A stretch of DNA of 5,952 nt from Ktedonobacterales bacterium (GTDB lineage: Bacteria > Chloroflexota > Ktedonobacteria > Ktedonobacterales > JADMIN01). Below the pieces are notes generated by a model. It saw only the letters and a list, made by a program, of their open reading frames with translations, was not told where the DNA came from and ran no database searches. Of the stretch, positions 1 through 5,324 are shown in pieces. Position 1 is the first letter of the stretch, and every line of letters begins with the position of its first letter. The stretch spans positions 1-5,952 of the forward strand of contig JAICKD010000240.1 in assembly GCA_025928125.1 (NCBI GenBank). The letters are read 5' to 3'. A program made the translations under genes and the position numbers.

Positions 1-479
1 AGGAAGGCGAAAAGCCCCGCGCAGATCAACGCGGTGATGACAATGCTTGCGATGGCGTTGGAGCCGAATTTGACGCCGCCAATAGTGACGGCGCTCAGGA
101 TGTCGAACGGCGCGGGCGAGGCAGGGGTGTTCCCGCCCACCAGAATCGTGACCGCCGTCAGCAGCAGCACATCGAGGCCAATAGTGACCATGATGATGGT
201 GAAGGGTGGCCGCCCGATCATGCGCCGCAAGACGACCCGCTCGAAGACCACGCCGATCAGCGCGGTGAGCGCCATGCCAATCAGTAGCGCCGGGAAGAAG
301 CCGAGCCGCCAGGTGAACATCGCTGTCGAGACGACGAAGGTTCCCACCAGCAGAAACTCGCCCTGCGCGAAGTTAATGACCTCGCTGGCTTTGAAGATAA
401 TCGTGAAGCCCAGCGCGATCAGGGCATAGTCACAACCGAGTGCGAGGCCCGAAAACACTAGCTGGATGAATGTCGTCAT
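1..479 (-). CDS. livH: Liv-type ABC transporter inner-membrane permease, LivH family (partial, N-terminal 159 residues)
   Basis: This is the N-terminal part of a multi-pass permease of the branched-chain amino acid (HAAT) ABC importer family, which forms the membrane channel with LivM. Reading the minus strand from ATG at 479 gives an open frame of 159 codons to the window edge with no stop. It begins MTTFIQLVFSGLALG and continues with a hydrophobic helix (about 5-28), then the family hallmark VINFAQGEFLLVGTF (34-48), further hydrophobic segments near 60-80, 93-114 and 142-159, and a charged cytoplasmic-type stretch ERVVLRRMIGRPPF (80-93). AGGAG lies five bases upstream of the ATG and supports this start. 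It follows livG after 75 bases. One oddity is an acidic residue, D17, inside the first hydrophobic segment, where homologues I recall usually have a neutral residue. The family assignment is firm; the substrate is not, because Liv-type importers also carry aromatic acids, amides and urea. The C-terminus is missing only because the window ends. Confidence 0.93.
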   Translation of the reverse strand, partial: MTTFIQLVFSGLALGCDYALIALGFTIIFKASEVINFAQGEFLLVGTFVVSTAMFTWRLGFFPALLIGMALTALIGVVFERVVLRRMIGRPPFTIIMVTIGLDVLLLTAVTILVGGNTPASPAPFDILSAVTIGGVKFGSNAIASIVITALICAGLFAF

Positions 480-554
480 TGCCACTCCTGCTCACCGCGT
501 CTGGCCCGCGGCTGGCCCCAGTCTGCCTTGCCTGCCCCCCTTGGCCTAATCGCC

Positions 555-1403
555 TCAGCCGTCCGAGTCTGTCCTTGCCTCCCCGCCCGCAGGCGCCTTC
601 TCCGCCGATTCCTCACCCAGATAGGCTTTGATGACCTCGGGGTTCGCCTGCACCTCCGCGGGCGCTCCCCGCGCGATGACACGCCCGAAATCGAGCACCA
701 GCACCCGGTCGGCAATCCCCATCACCATCGCCATATCGTGCTCGACCAGAATTTGTGTGATACCAAGCTGCTGCTGGATGTCCAGCATCACCGCCGCCAG
801 GTCGTGGCTCTCTTCGAGGCTCATGCCCGCCACCGGCTCGTCCAGTAGCAGGAGGCGTGGCTGCGCCGCCAGCGCCCGCGCCAGATCGGCCCGCTTTTGC
901 AGGCCAAACGGCAGGCTGCCCAGCGGCCGACCCTGAAAATGCTCCAGTCCCAGCAGCGCGAGCAGACGCTGACAATACGCCCGGTTCTCACGCTCCTCCG
1001 CCGACGCCATGCCGAGGTAGAGACCGCCGCGCAGAATGCCGCTGCGCATACGACTGTGCCGCCCCAGCAGCAGATAGTCCATGACGGTGGTGTGGGGGAA
1101 CTGGCCGAGATTCTGGAAGGTGCGCGCGATGCCCGCGCCCGCGATCTGGTCGGTCCGCAGCCGCAGCAGGTTGCGCCCCTCGAAGCTCACCTCGCCCGCC
1201 ACGGGACGATAGACGCGCGAGAGCACGTTGAAGAGCGAGGTCTTGCCCGCGCCGTTCGGCCCGATGATCGCGAAGAGCTCGCCGGGCATCACCTCGAAAC
1301 TGACCTCCGAGAGCGCCGTCAGGCCAGCGAAGCGCACCGTGATGCCACGTACGGAGAGGATCGGCGATTGCGGCTGAGCCGATGTATCCGATGGCATGCT
1401 CAT
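555..1403 (-). CDS. livG: Liv-type ABC transporter ATP-binding protein, LivG family
   Basis: This is one of the two cytoplasmic ATPases that power a Liv-type importer. From ATG at 1403 the protein has 282 residues, slightly longer than a typical LivG (about 255). Visible motifs are Walker A GPNGAGKT (48-55), Q-loop Q97 in ARTFQN, a signature-loop variant LPFGLQK (164-170), Walker B LLLLDE (184-189) with catalytic E189, and H-loop H222 in VEHDM. The C-terminal GEESAEKAPAGGEARTDSDG is polar and probably disordered. An upstream in-frame GTG (1412) exists, but it overlaps the AGGAGG ribosome binding site at 1412-1417, so ATG 1403 (eight-base spacing) is the likely start. That ATG overlaps the livF stop as ATGA, which suggests translational coupling. 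The motif HTTVMDYLLLGRH following the Q-loop is typical of LivG rather than LivF. Substrate specificity cannot be read from an ATPase. Confidence 0.95.
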   Translation of the reverse strand: MSMPSDTSAQPQSPILSVRGITVRFAGLTALSEVSFEVMPGELFAIIGPNGAGKTSLFNVLSRVYRPVAGEVSFEGRNLLRLRTDQIAGAGIARTFQNLGQFPHTTVMDYLLLGRHSRMRSGILRGGLYLGMASAEERENRAYCQRLLALLGLEHFQGRPLGSLPFGLQKRADLARALAAQPRLLLLDEPVAGMSLEESHDLAAVMLDIQQQLGITQILVEHDMAMVMGIADRVLVLDFGRVIARGAPAEVQANPEVIKAYLGEESAEKAPAGGEARTDSDG

Positions 1404-2191
1404 AGCGCCCACCTCCTCTCTGGCCGTCGTTGGCGCAGCGTGGCGAAGTCGGCGCGCCCGCCCTCCTCATGCAGCCCCAGGTAGAAAGTGCGCACACTCT
1501 CGTCGCGCAGAAGCTCCGCCGCGCTCTGGTCGAGGACGACCTGCCCGGTCTCCAACACGTAGCCATGGGTCGCGTGGGCCAGCGCCATCTGGGCGTTCTG
1601 CTCCACCAGCAAGACTGCGGTGCCACTCGCGCTAATCTCGCCGATGATGTTGCCGATCTGCTGCACCATCACCGGCGCCAGCCCGAGCGATGGCTCGTCG
1701 AGCAGCAGCAGCCGAGGATTGGCCATCAGCGCGCGCCCAATGGCGAGCATCTGCTGCTCCCCGCCGGAGAGATAGCCCGCCGCACTCCGGCGACGCTCGC
1801 GCAGAATCGGGAAAAGCTCCATCACGCGGTCGTAGCTCCGGCGAGTCGCGGCGGCGTCACGCGAGGCGAAGGCCCCGGCGCGCAGATTCTCGTCCACCGA
1901 GAGCGAGCCGAAGAGCCGACGGCCCTCCAGCACCTGCGCGATGCCCATGCGCACGATGCGTGTGGCCTCCAGTGAGGTAATCGGCTGGCCGTCGAACTCC
2001 ACCGAGCCGTGGGTGATGCGGCCGCCCTGGGTCCCTAGCAGGCCGGAGATCGCCCGCAGGATGCTCGTCTTGCCCGCGCCATTCGCGCCCAGCAGGGCGA
2101 CCACACCGCGTTCGGGCGCCTCCAGCGTCACCCCGCGCACCGCCTTGATGACGCCCTGATAGGTCACCTCAAGCTCCCGGACGACCAGCAT
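1400..2191 (-). CDS. livF: Liv-type ABC transporter ATP-binding protein, LivF family
   Basis: This is the second cytoplasmic ATPase of the Liv-type importer, 263 residues (E. coli LivF is about 237). Motifs in order are Walker A GANGAGKT (35-42), the LivF-type Q-loop region QVLEGRRLF (86-94), ABC signature LSGGEQQ (141-147) and Walker B LLLLDEP (161-167) with E166. The switch position is glutamine (VEQN, Q198) instead of histidine, a regular feature of LivF proteins and not a defect. The family-typical end GYVLETGQVVL (210-220) and SVRTFYLGL (232-240) follow, with an extra basic tail of about 23 residues. The start ATG at 2191 has GGGAGG eight bases upstream. The stop overlaps the livG start by four bases. 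It follows the acyl-CoA dehydrogenase gene after 79 bases. Here the ATPase genes precede the permease, unlike E. coli livHMGF. Substrate unknown. Confidence 0.95.
   Translation of the reverse strand: MLVVRELEVTYQGVIKAVRGVTLEAPERGVVALLGANGAGKTSILRAISGLLGTQGGRITHGSVEFDGQPITSLEATRIVRMGIAQVLEGRRLFGSLSVDENLRAGAFASRDAAATRRSYDRVMELFPILRERRRSAAGYLSGGEQQMLAIGRALMANPRLLLLDEPSLGLAPVMVQQIGNIIGEISASGTAVLLVEQNAQMALAHATHGYVLETGQVVLDQSAAELLRDESVRTFYLGLHEEGGRADFATLRQRRPERRWAL
1412..1417 (-). promoter_or_regulatory. Ribosome binding site that decides the livG start
   Basis: AGGAGG on the minus strand lies eight bases before ATG 1403. It overlaps the in-frame GTG at 1410-1412, so that earlier codon would have no usable Shine-Dalgarno site of its own. 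The site lies within the 3' end of livF, as expected for a coupled livF-livG pair. Confidence 0.8.
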
Positions 2192-2270
2192 CTAGACTAC
2201 CTCCCGCTGACTCGGCTGTTGGTATGTGATCGTGCAGTTCGCGGCATGAATGCCACGGCTAAGAGCGGCG

Positions 2271-3440
2271 CTACTCGGCCCATTCGCCAACCTTCACATG
2301 CCCTTTGAAGAGATTGCGCGCGATGATGAACCGTTGAATCTCGTCGGTACCATCGAAGATACGGAAGACACGCATCTCGCGATACCAGCGCTCGATGGGC
2401 AGCTCGCGGGTGTAGCCCATGCCGCCGTGTATCTGAAGCATGCGGTCCACGACGCAGTTTGCCATATTCGCGCCGTAGAGCTTCGCCATCGCGGCCTGAT
2501 GGCGGTTATCCTGGCCACGGTCGGCAAGCCATGCAGCCCGCAGCGTGATCCACTTCGTCGCCTCGATCTCGACCGCCGAATCGGCAATCATCCACTGAAT
2601 CGCCTGCCGGTCCGCTAGCGGCTGTCCGAAGGTGACGCGGTTCTTGGCATGGTCGATGGACATCTCCATCATTCGCTCGCACGCCCCCACCGCCCGCGCC
2701 GGGATGGCCCAACGCGCCGCGCCAATCCACTGCATCGCCGTATCGAATCCGTGGCCGACCTCGCCAAGGACGTTTTCCTCGGGGACACGAACATCCTCAA
2801 AGATCAGCGCCGCTGGATCCCACGCCCCCATGGTAGCTATACGCTCGGAACGCCAACCCATCTCACGATCTACCAAAAAACACGTGATGCCACCGTGCGG
2901 CCCCGCCTCCTTATCGGTGACGGCGAAGACCATCGTGAAGTCGGCCTCGTTGCCGTTGGTGATGAAGATCTTCTCGCCATTCAACACCCACTCGTGGCCG
3001 TCCTTCACCGCCGACATACGGATGTTGCCCGCGTCTGACCCGGCGCCCGGCTCGGTAAGCGCGAAACACGAGCGGCGCGTCCCCTCGATAGTGGGCAGCA
3101 GGTAGCGGTGTTTCTGTTCATCGTTGCAGGCATAGAGGATATTGTCGGCGGAGCCGCCGAAGCTGAACGGCACGAACGTCCGCCCCAGTTCGATCAGCGT
3201 CAGGCAGGTGGCGACCGAGCCAAGGTTGGCCCCGCCATACTCCTCCGGCGTGTTAATGCCCCAAAAGCCCAGGTCGCGCGCCTTCGTCTGTAACGCGCGC
3301 AGCTGCTCCGGCTCCAGTCCCGGACGCCCCTCGCGCTCGTTGCGCAGGACATCGCCTTCCAGCGGCATCAATTCGCGCCGCACGAAGTCGCGCACCGTCT
3401 GTTGGATAAGCTTCTCTTCGGGAGCCAGCGTGAAGTCCAT
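2271..3440 (-). CDS. Acyl-CoA dehydrogenase family flavoprotein
   Basis: This is a soluble FAD enzyme of the acyl-CoA dehydrogenase family, which oxidises an acyl-CoA to the 2,3-enoyl-CoA and passes electrons to electron-transfer flavoprotein. From ATG 3440 it has 389 residues, full length for the family, with the N-terminal helical domain (about 1-120), middle beta domain (about 121-225) and C-terminal helical domain. FAD/substrate motifs are FALTEPGAGSDA (126-137), WVLNGEKIFITNG (151-163), RVTFGQPL (268-275) and QIHGGMGYT (336-344). At the position of the usual catalytic Glu (EGT motif of medium- and short-chain enzymes) it has Asp: IFDGTDEIQ, D363. Asp can act as base and occurs in some family branches, so activity is possible, but substrate class cannot be inferred. 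GGAGG six bases before 3440 fixes the start; an in-frame upstream ATG at 3509 lacks such a site and adds 23 unconserved-looking residues. Its place between an IclR regulator and a Liv-type importer, next to pca genes, suggests a CoA-linked precursor, possibly a ring or side-chain acid. This is inference. Confidence 0.93.
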   Translation of the reverse strand: MDFTLAPEEKLIQQTVRDFVRRELMPLEGDVLRNEREGRPGLEPEQLRALQTKARDLGFWGINTPEEYGGANLGSVATCLTLIELGRTFVPFSFGGSADNILYACNDEQKHRYLLPTIEGTRRSCFALTEPGAGSDAGNIRMSAVKDGHEWVLNGEKIFITNGNEADFTMVFAVTDKEAGPHGGITCFLVDREMGWRSERIATMGAWDPAALIFEDVRVPEENVLGEVGHGFDTAMQWIGAARWAIPARAVGACERMMEMSIDHAKNRVTFGQPLADRQAIQWMIADSAVEIEATKWITLRAAWLADRGQDNRHQAAMAKLYGANMANCVVDRMLQIHGGMGYTRELPIERWYREMRVFRIFDGTDEIQRFIIARNLFKGHVKVGEWAE

Positions 3441-3446
3441 TTTCAC

Positions 3447-3451
3447 CCTCC
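3447..3451 (-). promoter_or_regulatory. Ribosome binding site that decides the acyl-CoA dehydrogenase start
   Basis: GGAGG lies six bases before ATG 3440 on the minus strand. This selects the start giving MDFTLAPEEK, a normal N-terminus for the family, over the upstream in-frame ATG at 3509. Confidence 0.8.
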
Positions 3452-3460
3452 ACGAATAAC

Positions 3461-3492
3461 GGCAGGCTGTCTCGCCATTCTGGCGGCCTGCC
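3461..3492 (-). other. Bulged hairpin in the iclR to acyl-CoA dehydrogenase intergenic region
   Basis: An outer stem GGCAGGC/GCCTGCC (3461-3467 with 3486-3492) encloses an inner stem CGCCA/TGGCG (3473-3477 with 3481-3485) and a three-base loop, with a five-base bulge on one side (3468-3472). This gives 12 base pairs, mostly G-C. No T-run follows on either strand, so it is not a classical intrinsic terminator. On the minus-strand mRNA it ends about nine bases before the dehydrogenase Shine-Dalgarno site, where it could affect mRNA stability, processing or translation. The rest of the 102-base gap (3441-3542) shows no convincing promoter. Confidence 0.5.
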
Positions 3493-3542
3493 CGGCAATT
3501 GCTCTGCATCGCGATGGCTTGTACGAACGCTACACCAATGAT

Positions 3543-4355
3543 TTACACCAGTGCCGCTTCGGTTGCTGCCTCGTCCCCCGCATGGGGCGTGTAGCCGTTC
3601 CACTCCGAGAGTCTGCGCGCGGCGGCGCGGACAGTAGTGACGACGTTGCCCAGATGCCGCTCATCGAGCTGCGACGTGATGCAGACCGACGAGATCACCA
3701 GCTCGACCTGCCCGGTCTTGCCGAAGATGGGGGCATCCACAGCGGTCGCGCCGCGGTGAAACTCGCCATCGGATATGGCGTATCCCTGGCGGCGCACTTT
3801 TCGCAACGCCTCGACGAACTGCGCGGCATCGGTGATCGTGGTTGGCGTGATGGGCCGCAGCCCGGCGGCAATGTGGCGCTGCCATTCCGCCTCGTCGTCG
3901 AACGCCAGGAAACAGCGCCCGTGCGCGCCCGCCGTCAGCGGGATCGCCTCGCCAATGGAGATGCTCAGGCGCGTGAACCGATTATCGTCGGCTGGCGGCT
4001 CGGCGGAGGCGATGAAGACGGGAAGGTCATCCCAGCGCTGGACCAGCGCGGTAATCAGGCCGGTCTGCGCCGCGACACGCTTGATCTCAGCCGCCGCCCG
4101 CGCGAAGGCGTCGTTCAGTTCGGCTGCGCGGTTGCCAAGCGGGATAAGATACGGGCCTAAGCTATACTTGCGTGTCTCGCGGTCGTAGCGGACGAAATCC
4201 TCACGTTCGAGCGAGCGGAGGATCCGCAGGCAGGTCGTCGGGCTGGCGTCGAGCCGGGTGGCGATGACTTTCAGGGACGAGGAGCGGTACTTGTGGCGGC
4301 TGAGCAGCTTCAAGGCCTGCGCCGCCAGCGCAACGGATGGAACGCCGTACTCCAT
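3543..4355 (-). CDS. IclR-family transcriptional regulator
   Basis: This is a DNA-binding regulator with an N-terminal winged helix-turn-helix and a C-terminal ligand-binding domain, 270 residues from ATG 4355 (usual family size 240-280). The helix-turn-helix covers about 25-58 (SLKVIATRLDASPTTCLRILRSLE is its core region, and the wing follows at 57-74, ending KYSLGPYLIPLG). The effector domain runs from about 80 to 250 and shows the family landmarks IPLTAGAHGRCFLAF (138-152) and RRQGYAISDGEF (188-199) followed by a GATAVDAPIFGKTG stretch (202-215). GGGAGG nine bases upstream supports ATG 4355; in-frame GTG 4406 and ATG 4394 lack such a site and the latter lies inside a palindromic operator candidate. 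IclR proteins such as PcaR, PcaU, PobR and CatR control aromatic acid catabolism, and this gene is divergent from pcaHG, so control of pcaHG is likely. I leave the symbol empty because PcaR cannot be proved from sequence reading alone. Confidence 0.93.
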   Translation of the reverse strand: MEYGVPSVALAAQALKLLSRHKYRSSSLKVIATRLDASPTTCLRILRSLEREDFVRYDRETRKYSLGPYLIPLGNRAAELNDAFARAAAEIKRVAAQTGLITALVQRWDDLPVFIASAEPPADDNRFTRLSISIGEAIPLTAGAHGRCFLAFDDEAEWQRHIAAGLRPITPTTITDAAQFVEALRKVRRQGYAISDGEFHRGATAVDAPIFGKTGQVELVISSVCITSQLDERHLGNVVTTVRAAARRLSEWNGYTPHAGDEAATEAALV

Positions 4356-4364
4356 CGCACGCAC

Positions 4365-4370
4365 CCTCCC
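4365..4370 (-). promoter_or_regulatory. Ribosome binding site that decides the iclR-type gene start
   Basis: GGGAGG on the minus strand is nine bases before ATG 4355. The alternative starts at 4394 (ATG) and 4406 (GTG) have no purine-rich site at a proper distance. Confidence 0.65.
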
Positions 4371-4388
4371 GGACACCAGCGTCCGTGA

Positions 4389-4402
4389 TTTCATATATGA
4401 AA
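4389..4402. promoter_or_regulatory. Candidate IclR-type operator: perfect 14-bp palindrome
   Basis: TTTCATATATGAAA is a perfect palindrome. With one mismatched pair it extends to 4385-4406 (GTG and CAC ends), pairing 10 of 11 positions. A/T-rich palindromes of this size with TTTC/GAAA half-sites resemble known IclR-family operators. It lies about 20-35 bases downstream of the predicted iclR transcription start and before its ribosome binding site, a position suited to autorepression. Binding is inferred. Confidence 0.6.
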
Positions 4403-4430
4403 CCACATTTCGTCATTGCGGGATGCCAGC

Positions 4431-4459
4431 AGTATACACAGTTGAGTTCTGCCCGTCAA
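4431..4459 (-). promoter_or_regulatory. Predicted sigma70-type promoter for the iclR-type gene
   Basis: On the minus strand there is TTGACG at 4454-4459 (five of six match to the -35 consensus), a 17-base spacer, then TATACT at 4431-4436 (five of six match to the -10 consensus) preceded by TGTG. Transcription would start near 4424, leaving a leader of about 70 bases that contains the 4389-4402 palindrome. This is the best promoter match I see in the window and may also drive the downstream dehydrogenase and transporter genes. Confidence 0.7.
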
Positions 4460-4487
4460 CACACAAGATTGGCTCGATATTGTGTGT
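4459..4487. promoter_or_regulatory. Candidate regulator-binding inverted repeat between the divergent promoters
   Basis: ACACACAA (4459-4466) and TTGTGTGT (4480-4487) are perfect inverted arms of eight bases around a 13-base spacer. The arm centres are 21 bases apart, two DNA helical turns, as expected for a protein binding one face. The repeat abuts the iclR -35 element and sits roughly 58-86 bases upstream of the predicted pcaHG start, a common activator position. No T-run follows, and it lies between promoters, so a terminator is unlikely. Confidence 0.5.
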
Positions 4488-4509
4488 GGCTGGGCGGAAC
4501 GGCGCGCAA

Positions 4510-4538
4510 TAGATATCGGGCGAGGGCCGAGCTATACT
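4510..4538 (+). promoter_or_regulatory. Predicted promoter for pcaHG
   Basis: TAGATA at 4510-4515 (four of six match to the -35 consensus), a 17-base spacer, and TATACT at 4533-4538 (five of six match to -10). The start of transcription would be near 4545, giving a leader of about 74 bases. The poor -35 would suit a promoter that needs an activator, which fits the neighbouring IclR gene and the upstream inverted repeat. Confidence 0.5.
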
Positions 4539-4550
4539 TCCTGATATGTG

Positions 4551-4602
4551 TGATCTTGCGCGTCAGGCTCAGGTGCTGGCTTCAGCAGTATGAGTGAGAT
4601 CA
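4551..4602 (+). other. Possible structured leader of the pcaHG mRNA
   Basis: TGATCTTGC (4551-4559) can pair with GTGAGATCA (4594-4602), nine pairs including two G-U. Inside its loop TGCTG/CAGCA (4574-4578 with 4583-4587) forms a second small hairpin. The outer stem ends three bases before the Shine-Dalgarno region, so it could influence translation. No riboswitch class is recognised and chance folding is quite possible. Confidence 0.25.
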
Positions 4603-4618
4603 GTGAGGAGGTCTAACG

Positions 4619-5323
4619 ATGCCCAAAATTCGCGGTTATCGGCGGCTGGAGGAGGAAATGCAGCCACCCTACCTCTACCCGCAATATGCCTCGACGCCCA
4701 AGCGCGCGCCCACCCGGCCGCTGGTCCTTCTGCCGCATTCGCTCTCAGAGGTAACCGGGCCAGTCTTCGGCTATGACCGGATCGCGCCGACGGACAACGA
4801 CCTGACCGCGCACCATCAGGACGAACCCCTGGGTGAGCGCATCATCGTCTGCGGGCGCGTGCTCGACGACTATCGGCGGCCCGTGCGCCATGCGCTGATC
4901 GAGGTCTGGCAGGCCAACGCCGCCGGGCGCTACCGCCACAAGTCCGACATGCACAACGCGCCGCTCGATCCCAACTTCGACGGCTATGGCCGCGCCATGA
5001 CCGACGACGAGGGGCGCTACACCTTCCTGACCATCAAGCCGGGCGCCTACCCCTGGGGCAATCACTACAACGCCTGGCGACCCGCGCATATTCACTTCTC
5101 GCTCTTTGGCGCGGGTATCCTGAGCCGACTGGTCACGCAGATGTACTTCCCCGGCGATCCGCTGATGGACGAAGACCCCATCTTCAACAGCATTCCCGAT
5201 GAGAAGGCGCGCCGCCGCCTGATCTCAAAGCTCGATTGGGAGCTGACCAGCCCGGAGTACGCGCTGGGCTATCGTTTCGATATCGTGTTGCGCGGGCGTG
5301 ACGACACGCCGATGGAGGCTTGA
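4619..5323 (+). CDS. pcaH: Protocatechuate 3,4-dioxygenase beta subunit
   Basis: This is the catalytic, iron-bearing subunit of the intradiol ring-cleavage enzyme that converts protocatechuate and O2 to 3-carboxy-cis,cis-muconate in the cytoplasm. It has 234 residues, close to the usual 235-240. All four Fe(III) ligands of the Pseudomonas putida enzyme are present with identical spacing: Y105 (GRYRHK; Tyr408 there), Y144 (PGAYPW; Tyr447), H157 and H159 (RPAHIHF; His460, His462). The catalytic Arg next to them is R154. The N-terminal PPYLYPQYAST and the LPHSLSEVTGPVFG segment (38-51) are typical of PcaH and absent from catechol dioxygenases. The C-terminal YRFDIVLRG also fits. AGGAGGT six bases before ATG 4619 is a strong ribosome site. 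pcaG follows after one base. Transcription is probably from the 4510-4538 promoter under the divergent IclR regulator. Confidence 0.97.
   Translation: MPKIRGYRRLEEEMQPPYLYPQYASTPKRAPTRPLVLLPHSLSEVTGPVFGYDRIAPTDNDLTAHHQDEPLGERIIVCGRVLDDYRRPVRHALIEVWQANAAGRYRHKSDMHNAPLDPNFDGYGRAMTDDEGRYTFLTIKPGAYPWGNHYNAWRPAHIHFSLFGAGILSRLVTQMYFPGDPLMDEDPIFNSIPDEKARRRLISKLDWELTSPEYALGYRFDIVLRGRDDTPMEA
5314..5318 (+). promoter_or_regulatory. Ribosome binding site that decides the pcaG start
   Basis: GGAGG, inside the last codons of pcaH, is six bases before ATG 5325. It picks this start over the in-frame ATG at 5298, which would overlap pcaH by 26 bases and add nine residues before the conserved start of PcaG. 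Confidence 0.8.
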
Positions 5324-5324
5324 C

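Noticed and set aside
34..429. Plus-strand frame of 131 codons opposite livH
   Set aside because: The minus strand reads as a continuous LivH permease with its hallmark motif; the plus frame has no family features.
480..554. Gap between livG and livH as a promoter or terminator region
   Set aside because: The 75 bases show only the livH ribosome site; no promoter pair or stem with a T-run was found.
1404..1412. GTG start for livG at 1412
   Set aside because: The GTG overlaps the AGGAGG site that serves ATG 1403, and the ATG forms an ATGA overlap with the livF stop.
897..1484. Plus-strand frames opposite livG and livF
   Set aside because: The minus strand encodes two intact ABC ATPases with all motifs; these frames are compositional shadows.
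2243..2254. Small inverted repeat GGCAT/ATGCC between the dehydrogenase gene and livF, as a terminator
   Set aside because: The stem is five pairs with only two bases between the arms and no T-run; it cannot form a proper terminator hairpin. I see nothing else in this 79-base gap apart from the livF ribosome site.
3531..3550. Direct repeat TACACCA at 3531-3537 and 3544-3550 near the iclR stop codon
   Set aside because: Only two copies of seven bases, one of them within coding sequence; likely chance.
3402..4160. Long open frame on the plus strand (252 codons) opposite the iclR-type gene
   Set aside because: The opposite strand has a complete IclR protein with both domains; this frame has no domain signal and no ribosome site.
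4427..4591. Direct repeat CAGCAGTAT at 4427-4435 and 4583-4591 in the divergent region
   Set aside because: Nine bases in two copies, with no matching position relative to the promoters; likely chance.
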